The translations under genes were made by a program, and so were the position numbers. A stretch of DNA of 64,000 nucleotides, from contig NZ_JARGYD010000005.1 in assembly GCF_029168315.1 (NCBI RefSeq), forward strand, positions 1-64,000. Reading direction: 5' to 3'. The notes beneath the pieces were generated by a model. It searched no databases. It was given only the letters and a program-made list of their open reading frames with translations, and had not been told where the DNA came from. Within the stretch, counting starts at the first letter, position 1; every line of letters starts with the position of its first letter. Shown in pieces: positions 57,801-64,000 of the stretch. This DNA comes from Psychromarinibacter halotolerans. Lineage in GTDB: Bacteria; Pseudomonadota; Alphaproteobacteria; Rhodobacterales; Rhodobacteraceae.

Positions 57801-59243
57801 ATGACGGACATCGGGCTGAACCATATCGCGGGCCAGTGGGTCGAGGGGGGCGGCGGCACCATCGCGGTGACCGACCCGGCGACGGGCGAGGTCGTGGCGC
57901 AGCAGGCGCTTGCGGATGCGGCGGATGTCGACCGCGCGGTGGCCGCCGCGCGCGCCTGCCACGGCAGCGGGGTCCTGACCGACATGCGGCCGCTGGACCG
58001 GGGGCGGCTGGTGCAGCGGATGGCGGATGTGTTCCGCGCCAACGCCGACGAGATCGCGACCCTGCTGACGCGCGAACAGGGCAAACCGCTGTGGGAAGCG
58101 CGCGGCGAGGTTGAGAACGCGGCCAAGTATTTCGAGTACTTCGGCAATCAGGCCAGCACCGTCGAGGGCAAGTCGATCCCGCTGGGTGCGGGATACCTCG
58201 ATTTCACGCTGATGGAGCCCTACGGCGTGTCGGCGCAGATCATCCCGTGGAATTTCCCGCTTGAGATCGCGGCGCGCTCGATCGCCTGCGGGATCGCGAC
58301 GGGCAACGCCTGCGTGGTGAAAAGCTCGGAGATGACGCCGCTGTCGTCCTCGTGGTTCGCGAAGGCGGGCGAAGCGGTGGGGCTGCCGGTGGGCGCGCTG
58401 AACGTGCTGTCCGGATACGGGCACGAGGCCGGGGCGGCGCTGGCGGGCCACGATGATGTCGACATGATCGTGTTCACCGGGTCCGTGGCCACGGGGCGGA
58501 CCATCGCCACGGCGGCGGCGCAGTCGATCATCCCGTGCGTTTTGGAACTGGGCGGCAAGTCGGCGGCGGTGGTGCATCCGGATGCCGATCTGGACGCGTT
58601 TCTGGCCAGCGTGCGCAAGGGGATCTTCACGAACGCGGGGCAGGTGTGTTCGGCGATGTCGCGGGTGATCGTGCATGAGGATGTGCACGACGACGTGGCG
58701 GACCGCATCGTCGCGCTTGCCCGGTCGATCTCTGTCGGGCCCGGGCTGGAGCGAACCGCCTTCGGGCCGAACATGGGGCCGATGGTCAGCGAGGTACAGC
58801 GCGACCGGGCGGTGCGCATGGTCGCCGAGGCCGAGGCGGCGGGCGCGACGGTGGCCAGCGGTGGGCGGCCGCTGAACCGGCCCGGCGCGTTCATGGAGCC
58901 GACGGTGCTGACCGGTGTGACGCCGGATATGGAAATTGCGCGGGAAGAGGTGTTCGGACCGGTGGTGTCCGTCATGCGGTGGCGCGACGAGGACGAGGCG
59001 ATCCGGATCGCCAACGGCACGGGATACGGGCTGGTGGCGGGTGTCTTCACCCGCGATCTGGATCGCGCGGCACGGGCGGCGGGACGCCTGCGGGCGGGGC
59101 AGGTGTTCGTGAACGAGTGGTTTGCGGGCGGTGTCGAAACGCCGTTCGGCGGCTATGGCAAGTCCGGCTATGGCCGCGAGAAGGGGCGCGAGGCGCTGTG
59201 GAACTACGTGCAGACCAAGAACGTCGCGATCCGCGTGTCCTGA
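57801..59243 (+). CDS. NAD(P)-dependent aldehyde dehydrogenase
   Basis: The 480-residue enzyme oxidises an aldehyde to the acid. Residues seen are Asn151 (PWNFPLEIA), the glycine-rich FTGSVATGR, the general base Glu249 (LELGGKS) and the nucleophile Cys283 (GQVCSAMSR), plus GYGLVAGVFT and PFGGYGKSGYGREKG at the C-terminus. It resembles betaine/lactaldehyde/succinate-semialdehyde types; the substrate is not fixed. A divergent FGGY kinase would fit L-lactaldehyde from deoxy-sugar use. GGGAGGATCGC precedes ATG 57801. Confidence 0.9.
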   Translation: MTDIGLNHIAGQWVEGGGGTIAVTDPATGEVVAQQALADAADVDRAVAAARACHGSGVLTDMRPLDRGRLVQRMADVFRANADEIATLLTREQGKPLWEARGEVENAAKYFEYFGNQASTVEGKSIPLGAGYLDFTLMEPYGVSAQIIPWNFPLEIAARSIACGIATGNACVVKSSEMTPLSSSWFAKAGEAVGLPVGALNVLSGYGHEAGAALAGHDDVDMIVFTGSVATGRTIATAAAQSIIPCVLELGGKSAAVVHPDADLDAFLASVRKGIFTNAGQVCSAMSRVIVHEDVHDDVADRIVALARSISVGPGLERTAFGPNMGPMVSEVQRDRAVRMVAEAEAAGATVASGGRPLNRPGAFMEPTVLTGVTPDMEIAREEVFGPVVSVMRWRDEDEAIRIANGTGYGLVAGVFTRDLDRAARAAGRLRAGQVFVNEWFAGGVETPFGGYGKSGYGREKGREALWNYVQTKNVAIRVS

Positions 59244-59281
59244 AACGCGCGGGCCGCCCCGTCAGATGTCGATAGAGGTCG

Positions 59282-60091
59282 TCAGAAGTCGACTTCGACC
59301 CCCGGCAGGCGCAATTCGGTGATCAGATCGCGCAGCTCTTGCCGGGCCGCGACCATCGAGATGTTGAATTGCTTCACCCCGATGTCTTTCAGGTCCAGCA
59401 GGGTCAGGCCGCGCGGGAACAGTTCGCGGAAGGTCACGCGCTCGGTGAAGCCGGGGGCGATGCGGAAGCCCAGCCGCTTCGACAGTTTTTTCAGCGCGGC
59501 GACCATCATTTCCTTGTTCACCATCCGCTGCGGTCCGACGCGGTTGCGCACCACGACCCAGTCGATCGGGCTTAGCCCCGCCTGCGCCCGCAGTTGCCGG
59601 GCGGACCAGACCATTTCGGAATAGACCGAGGGGCCCTGAATCTCGCGGGTTTCGCCGTCCATCTTCGCCAGCAGGTCGAAGTCGAGGAAGCTGTCGTTCA
59701 GCGGGGTGATCAGCGTATCGGCCAGCGAGTGGGCGACTTGGCTGAGACGGGTGTGCGAGCCGGGGCAGTCGATCAGGATGAAGTCGCAGATCGGCTCCAG
59801 ACCGGCGACGGCCATCGACAGGCGGCGGTCGTAGATGTTCTCGCCTTCCGCCAGTTCGCTTTTCTCGACGTCGGGCAGGTCGCGGAATTCCGGCACAGCA
59901 AGATCGATGTCATGCTTCTGCATGTAGGTCAGCCGGTTTTCGAGATAGCGCGTCAGCGTCTTCTGGCGCAGGTCAAGGTCGATGACGCCGATGCTGTGGC
60001 CCATGCGGGCGACCGAAGTCGCGACATGCATCGATACGGTGGACTTGCCAGCACCACCCTTTTCGTTCCCGACGACGATGATATGCGCCAC
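59282..60091 (-). CDS. mipZ: Division plane positioning ATPase MipZ
   Basis: The 269-residue ParA-family ATPase has the deviant Walker A KGGAGKST (Lys11 signature, Lys16), DLDLRQKTLTRYLENR, DCPGSHTRLSQ and the MipZ-type C-terminus (ITELRLPGVEVDF). In Caulobacter, MipZ gradients from ParB at the pole inhibit FtsZ away from midcell. ATG 60091 is the family start. With gcrA in the window it underlines the alphaproteobacterial cell-cycle machinery. A candidate promoter lies 52 bases upstream. Confidence 0.94.
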   Translation of the reverse strand: MAHIIVVGNEKGGAGKSTVSMHVATSVARMGHSIGVIDLDLRQKTLTRYLENRLTYMQKHDIDLAVPEFRDLPDVEKSELAEGENIYDRRLSMAVAGLEPICDFILIDCPGSHTRLSQVAHSLADTLITPLNDSFLDFDLLAKMDGETREIQGPSVYSEMVWSARQLRAQAGLSPIDWVVVRNRVGPQRMVNKEMMVAALKKLSKRLGFRIAPGFTERVTFRELFPRGLTLLDLKDIGVKQFNISMVAARQELRDLITELRLPGVEVDF

Positions 60092-60142
60092 GCCCTGTCC
60101 CCTTGTCCGGCCCGTTTCGGGGCCCTCCGCACGTTTCCCGAC

Positions 60143-60171
60143 ACTATATGTGGTGTGCTGCAGGTTGAAAA
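60143..60171 (-). promoter_or_regulatory. Putative mipZ promoter
   Basis: On the minus strand, TTTTCA (60171-60166), a 17-base spacer and TATAGT (60148-60143) lie 52 bases before the mipZ ATG. The -10 is close to consensus; the -35 is weak. Confidence 0.45.
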
Positions 60172-60252
60172 GCGCCGGGGGTGCCGATTGAGTGGAAATG
60201 CAGTGGATAACCCGGCAAATTGTGCAAGGGGCCGTGGATATCCTTCGGATGG

Positions 60253-61917
60253 CTATCCGTCGGGGAAGGCGCCGGCCTTTTCGAACGCGGCCAGCATCAT
60301 CTCTAGATCCTTCTGACGCGCATAGGGATAGGTGGCAAGCACGTAGGCGCGGTCAAAGCCGGGCTGGATTTCGCGCAGGCGCGCCAGCGACCTTTGCGCC
60401 AGTTCGGGTTCGTCGAACCAGCCGAAGGTTGCCACGCACCGCTGTATCCCGCGCGCATAGTCGCGGGCCATCGCGAAAAGCTGCCGCGCGGCATCGACCG
60501 ACGTCTCGCGGTTGCCAAGGAACATCTCACAGGTTGTGATATCTCCAAGCACGGCGGCGCGGCCGGTGTAGCTGGGATTGAGGCGGAAGATCAGGTGCAG
60601 GTGGTCCAGCGCCTCTTCCGGAAGCCCAAGCCATTCCGACGCGCACCCGGCCGCGTGGCGCGCGAGTGCAGCAGAGGGGTTCAGCCGCACGGCTTCAAGG
60701 CTGTGGTGCCGTCCTGGGGCATAATTCTGGTAGCCAAAAATATGGGTCAGGCCGACATAGCAATGCGCCTCCCACACGTCGGGATCGAGTCGGATCGCCT
60801 GTTCACTAAGCGCCAGCGCCTTTTCGAACGCGGTGGCGCGGTCGTCGACCCAGTCGAGCAGGCCAGCGCGGAACCAGTACCGCGCGATGCGGACCAGCGC
60901 GGGCACGAAGTCGGGCTCGATTTCAAGCGCCTGCTCCATCAGCCGGGTTTGTTCCAAGTTGGCCTCGGGGCTGCCATAGCCTTCGCCGCCAAGCCGGTTC
61001 ACCTCATCCGCCTGCGCCAAAAGCTGCCACGGTCCGATTGCTGCGGGCCGGTTGCGCGCGATCCGCATCGCCTCGGCGTGCGAGATCTGGGGTTCCAGCT
61101 GGGCGACGATGGCGCGGCTGACGTCCTCTTGGAACGCGAAGATGTCTTGAAGCGTGCCGCTGAATTGCCGGGACCAACGGGATCGCCCTGTCTCGACCTC
61201 TGTCAGCGACACGGAAATGCGGACTTGGCCGCCGGCACAACGCAGCGTTCCGGTCACCGCATAGGCCGCGTTGACGGAGCCGGCGGTCGTTCGAAGGTCC
61301 ACGTCCTTCACCGATTTCCAGCCGATCGCCTCTGGGCCGATGACGGGGAACCAGCGCCAGCAGCATAACGCGTCGCGCAGATCCTCGGTCAGTCCGGCGG
61401 CGATCATCGCGTCGTCGGGGCCGGTGGACAGCGCATCGAACGGGAACAGCAGGACGGCGGGGCGAAGGAACGGGTCGGGGGCGGGCGCCGGGTCCGGCGG
61501 GTTGGCGACGGGATCGAACGACGCGCGGGCCTCGCGCAGCCAGTCCTCGAACCCCTCGGACGGCAGGTCGAAGCCTTCAAGGAACGCGCCTTGGCCGCTT
61601 GCGTCGCAGCCCACGGCAGAGGGCGTCAGCCAGACCTGCTGGCGGTTCGCGTCCAGAACGCCATCGGGCAGGGCGCGCCGTAGCGCCGTCAGTTCCTGTC
61701 GCAGCGATCCGCGCGCTTGTTCCTCGTTCCGGTCGCTCCAGAGAAGGTCGGCAAGGAAAGCCCGTTCCGCCCGCATGTCGCGCCGCTGGGACAGGACGGC
61801 CAGCAGGGCAAGCCCGCGACGCGACAGCCCGCCAATATCCCGGCCCCCGGCATCGGTCGCGCGCAGGGCGCCGGCGAGATGCAGGACGAGCTTGGGCTGG
61901 GTACGGACTTCGTTCAT
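60253..61917 (-). CDS. SARP-like winged-helix / TolB-like / TPR regulator (paralogue 3)
   Basis: The 554-residue protein has the same plan as the tandem pair at 19977-23487. It has a winged-helix-like start (LHLAGALRATDAGG, FLADLLWSDRNEEQARGSLRQELTALRR), a shared short linker (FLEGFDLPSEGFEDWLREA, nearly identical to paralogue 1), a TolB-like domain (GTLRCAGGQVRISVSLTEV, FAFQEDVSRAIVAQL) and TPRs. ATG 61917 is preferred over GTG 61926. It stands alone between mipZ and rpmE, with no obvious target. Confidence 0.8.
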   Translation of the reverse strand: MNEVRTQPKLVLHLAGALRATDAGGRDIGGLSRRGLALLAVLSQRRDMRAERAFLADLLWSDRNEEQARGSLRQELTALRRALPDGVLDANRQQVWLTPSAVGCDASGQGAFLEGFDLPSEGFEDWLREARASFDPVANPPDPAPAPDPFLRPAVLLFPFDALSTGPDDAMIAAGLTEDLRDALCCWRWFPVIGPEAIGWKSVKDVDLRTTAGSVNAAYAVTGTLRCAGGQVRISVSLTEVETGRSRWSRQFSGTLQDIFAFQEDVSRAIVAQLEPQISHAEAMRIARNRPAAIGPWQLLAQADEVNRLGGEGYGSPEANLEQTRLMEQALEIEPDFVPALVRIARYWFRAGLLDWVDDRATAFEKALALSEQAIRLDPDVWEAHCYVGLTHIFGYQNYAPGRHHSLEAVRLNPSAALARHAAGCASEWLGLPEEALDHLHLIFRLNPSYTGRAAVLGDITTCEMFLGNRETSVDAARQLFAMARDYARGIQRCVATFGWFDEPELAQRSLARLREIQPGFDRAYVLATYPYARQKDLEMMLAAFEKAGAFPDG

Positions 61918-62010
61918 CGCGGACACCGTCTGGATGCGGTGGCCCGATCCTAAGCCCGGCGCGGCGCTTGACGCAAAGGAAAGCGGTGCTGCCGGGGCGA
62001 TGGCTATGGC

Positions 62011-62044
62011 CGAAACGAAAAACGCCGCCCCAAGGGGCGGCGTT
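62011..62044 (-). terminator. Intrinsic terminator of rplS-rpmE
   Basis: On the minus strand, a 10-bp stem (62044-62035/62030-62021, AACGCCGCCC with GGGCGGCGTT) is followed by TTTCGTTTCG. It lies 24 bases past the rpmE stop. Confidence 0.8.
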
Positions 62045-62067
62045 CTGTACGCGAAAGCCTTCGAAGC

Positions 62068-62289
62068 TTAGAAGCCGAGGCCGGCGTACTTGTTCTTGAA
62101 CTTCGACACGCGGCCGCCGGTGTCCATCAGGCGGGTGCCGCCACCGGTCCAAGCCGGGTGAACCGAGGGATCGACGTCAAGCGAGATGGTGTCGCCTTCA
62201 GCGCCCCAAGTGCTTTTCATCTGGACCACGGTGCCATCGACCAGTTTGACGTCGATGATGTGGTATTCGGGATGGGTATCTTTTTTCAT
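62068..62289 (-). CDS. rpmE: 50S ribosomal protein L31, zinc-free
   Basis: The 73-residue L31 has HPEYHIIDVKLVDGT, HPAWTGGGTRLMDTGGRVSKF and no Cys, so it is the zinc-independent form. L31 bridges the subunits. It follows rplS by 12 bases and ends at a clear terminator. The pairing rplS-rpmE is common in Rhodobacterales. Confidence 0.96.
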   Translation of the reverse strand: MKKDTHPEYHIIDVKLVDGTVVQMKSTWGAEGDTISLDVDPSVHPAWTGGGTRLMDTGGRVSKFKNKYAGLGF

Positions 62290-62301
62290 CGTCCGGTTTC
62301 C

Positions 62302-62685
62302 TTACGCCTCGGCGCCCTTGGGGGCCTTGTAGTTGGTGACTTCGGCGATACGGGCCGATTTGCCGCGACGCGAGCGCAGGTAGTACAGCTTCGCACGACG
62401 GACCTTGCCGCGGCGGACCACGGTGATCGAGTCGATGTTGGTCGCGTACAGCGGGAACACACGTTCCACGCCTTCGCCGAAGGAAATCTTGCGGACGGTG
62501 AACGAGCCCGCGATGCCCGAGCCGTTCTTGCGGCTGATGCAGACGCCTTCGTAGTTCTGCACCCGGGTGCGGGTGCCTTCGGTCACTTTGTAACCGACGC
62601 GGATGGTGTCACCGGCTTTGAAGTCCGGGATATCCTTGCCGAGCTCAGCGATCTGCTCGGCTTCCAGTTGCGCGATCAGGTCCAT
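62302..62685 (-). CDS. rplS: 50S ribosomal protein L19
   Basis: The 127-residue L19 has FKAGDTIRVGYKV, QNYEGVCISRKNGSGI, SFTVRKISFGEGVERVFPL and RRGKVRRAKLYYLR. L19 sits at the subunit interface. ATG 62685 is preferred, with AGGAG 8 bases upstream; a GTG at 62694 lies too close to that site. It has its own promoter 226 bases upstream, so it is not dependent on trmD, its usual upstream neighbour. Confidence 0.96.
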   Translation of the reverse strand: MDLIAQLEAEQIAELGKDIPDFKAGDTIRVGYKVTEGTRTRVQNYEGVCISRKNGSGIAGSFTVRKISFGEGVERVFPLYATNIDSITVVRRGKVRRAKLYYLRSRRGKSARIAEVTNYKAPKGAEA

Positions 62686-62910
62686 CTGATCCACTCCTAT
62701 TTTGCCCCCGGTTTTCCCGGGAAGGTTAATGCCGCCTCAGAGCTCTCGGTCTTCTGTCGGGTCCACCGTGGTGCCCGCCGGAGATACAGGTCGTCGTTCC
62801 TTGGTCTGCCGTTCTCCGGGGCCGGGAAGGCGGGGTGAAGAAGCCCCTTGTCCGGTTCCGTTTGGGAACAGCAGCGAACCTGAATCGGGTCTCCCCGTCA
62901 GGTCCGGCGT

Positions 62911-62939
62911 CTTCTAGGCATTGCAGGGTGGCTTGGCAA
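62911..62939 (-). promoter_or_regulatory. Promoter for rplS-rpmE
   Basis: On the minus strand, TTGCCA (62939-62934), a 17-base spacer and TAGAAG (62916-62911) lie 225 bases before rplS. The -35 is identical to that of rpmC, and the layout matches the other ribosomal promoters. The leader that follows is long and has no recognised riboregulator. Confidence 0.6.
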
Positions 62940-62971
62940 GGGAAAAGGCGGCCCGCTGACGGGCGTGAAAG

Positions 62972-63805
62972 CTAACGCTTCTTGGGTTTATCCGACGTGT
63001 TCCGCGCCTCGTAGGCGTCCCACAGGTCGGGACGCCGGTCGCGGGTGATCGCCTCGGACTGTTGGCGGCGCCATTTCGCGATTTCACCGTGATGACCCGA
63101 CAGCAGGACAGGGGGGATCGCGTGGCCCTTCCATTCGGCGGGTTTGGTGTATTGTGGATGTTCAAGAAGGCCGTCGGAAAAGCTTTCCTCTTCCGTGGAG
63201 GCTTCGTTGCCCAGCACGTCGGGCAGCAGCCGGACGGTGGCGTCCAGCATGGCTTGTGCCGCGATTTCTCCGCCGGTCAGGACGAAGTCGCCAAGGCTGA
63301 CTTCTTCCATTCCGTAGTGGTCGATGACGCGCTGGTCGAGGCCCTCGAACCGGCCGCAGACCATCGTGACGCCACGGGCCTTCGACAGGCGCCGCGCCAT
63401 CGACTGATCGAACCGGCGGCCACGCGGCGACAGGTAGATCAACGGCCAGTTTTCAGCAGATGCTGTCCCCCGCCGCGCGGCAAAGTCCAGCGCGCGGCCC
63501 ATGATGTCGGCCCGAAGAACCATCCCGGCGCCGCCGCCAGCGGGGGTGTCGTCGACATTGCGGTGCCGGCCCTCGCCGAAGATGCGCAGATCGATGGGAT
63601 CAAGCTGCCACAGGCCGCGATCCAGCGCGCGTCCGGTCAACGAGTGGCCCAGCACGCCCGGAAACGCCTCGGGGAACAGGGTAATGACCCGCGCCGTCCA
63701 CGCCCCGGCAAGGTCGGGGCGGTCCGTCATCAGGTCACGGGGCTGGGCGCTTGCGCCGATGGCGAGGCGGCCATGAGATTTCGAGGGTTTGTCGTCCTGG
63801 CTCAT
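62972..63805 (-). CDS. trmD: tRNA (guanine37-N1)-methyltransferase TrmD
   Basis: The 277-residue knotted SPOUT enzyme methylates G37 of tRNAs and prevents frameshifting. It has ITLFPEAFPG, RNVDDTPAGGGAGMV, IYLSPRGRRFDQ, CGRFEGLDQRVI, LGDFVLTGGE and EHPQYTKPAEW. The first 25 residues before MTDRPDLAG are not conserved, so 63730 is a possible alternative start. It is upstream of rplS in the normal order, but 286 bases with a promoter lie between. Confidence 0.95.
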   Translation of the reverse strand: MSQDDKPSKSHGRLAIGASAQPRDLMTDRPDLAGAWTARVITLFPEAFPGVLGHSLTGRALDRGLWQLDPIDLRIFGEGRHRNVDDTPAGGGAGMVLRADIMGRALDFAARRGTASAENWPLIYLSPRGRRFDQSMARRLSKARGVTMVCGRFEGLDQRVIDHYGMEEVSLGDFVLTGGEIAAQAMLDATVRLLPDVLGNEASTEEESFSDGLLEHPQYTKPAEWKGHAIPPVLLSGHHGEIAKWRRQQSEAITRDRRPDLWDAYEARNTSDKPKKR

Positions 63806-63843
63806 GGCCGCTCAATAGCGGAATTCGTGGCGAATGCCAGCGG

Positions 63844-64000
63844 TCACGCGATGGCTATGATCCCGAACAGGACCAGCAGGAACAACACCAGCACCACAAG
63901 AATCAGCAGCTTCGCACCCGATAGCGCAAGGCCCGAAAGCTTGCCAAAGCCAAGAAGACCGGCGACGGCGGCGACGGCCAGAAGTATGAGAATCCATTCG
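63844..64000 (-). CDS. Small DUF1328-type membrane protein, C-terminal part
   Basis: The minus-strand frame ends at TGA (63846-63844) and runs off the window at its 5' end. About 52 codons are visible: a first hydrophobic segment (EWILILLAVAAVAGLLGFGK), a short turn with LSGLALSGAK, and a second hydrophobic segment ending LFGIIAIA. Two adjacent membrane helices around a Gly/Ala-rich turn are the DUF1328 (YtjA) pattern. Function unknown. Another overlapping frame with an in-window ATG has no such character and is rejected. Confidence 0.7.
   Translation of the reverse strand, partial: EWILILLAVAAVAGLLGFGKLSGLALSGAKLLILVVLVLFLLVLFGIIAIA

Noticed and set aside
56406..58688. Long minus-strand extension of the sugar kinase across the aldehyde dehydrogenase
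   Set aside because: Antisense of the dehydrogenase; the kinase fold starts at the ATG at 57707.
63812..63997. A 61-codon minus-strand frame with an in-window ATG at the right edge
   Set aside because: It is Arg- and Ser-rich, while the overlapping frame ending at 63844 encodes a clear two-helix membrane protein.

Overview
The window is a GC-rich chromosomal segment from an alphaproteobacterium, almost certainly a Rhodobacteraceae (Roseobacter-type) species. The grounds are the cell-cycle regulators GcrA and MipZ, HemP/imelysin iron genes, a Hint_2-type protein, a DUF4174 protein, many TTG-led promoters and dense gene packing. The genus cannot be fixed from the sequence alone. No rRNA, tRNA, CRISPR array, transposase or phage gene was seen.

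Region 1 (1-18312) is the tuf end and the S10-spc ribosomal protein cluster through secY and adk, but broken into four blocks: rpsJ-rplC-rplD-rplW; rplB-rpsS-rplV-rpsC-rplP; rpmC to rpmD; and rplO-secY-adk. The inserts are an HlyC-like acyltransferase with a Hint-domain protein and a DUF4174 protein; a 2OG-Fe(II) oxygenase and a PRC-barrel-like secreted protein; and an unknown protein with a Tat-exported intradiol dioxygenase. The internal blocks restart at TTG-N17-TANACG promoters, and several end at clear terminators. The usual rpsM-rpsK-rpoA-rplQ do not follow adk.

Region 2 (18313-37755): an inverted pair of repeats, rimO, two tandem SARP-like/TolB-like/TPR regulators, a small DUF1127-like protein, an AsmA protein, gcrA, argD-argF, gnd, hrpB with a DUF3108 protein, meaB, ohr-ohrR with a visible operator, rpmB, a sirtuin and a low-molecular-weight phosphatase.

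Region 3 (37756-45427) is mainly iron acquisition: a minus-strand operon of a di-haem oxidoreductase, a divergent imelysin and a DUF1513 protein, then htpX, then a second minus-strand operon running from a newly read 54-residue small protein through hemP and an unknown protein to a canonical imelysin. The members look like a periplasmic iron/haem uptake set.

Region 4 (45428-59243): a methyltransferase, a thioesterase, a three-gene transglutaminase / circularly permuted ATP-grasp-alpha-E / transglutaminase-DUF2126 operon of poorly understood function, an ABC importer of unknown substrate, an FGGY sugar kinase and an aldehyde dehydrogenase.

Region 5 (59244-64000): mipZ, a third SARP/TolB/TPR regulator, rplS-rpmE with their own promoter and terminator, trmD and the end of a DUF1328-type membrane protein. 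The strongest candidates for unexplored biology are the acyltransferase/Hint pair, the transglutaminase/ATP-grasp operon, the oxygenase behind rplP, the hemP small protein, and the repeat and palindrome families.
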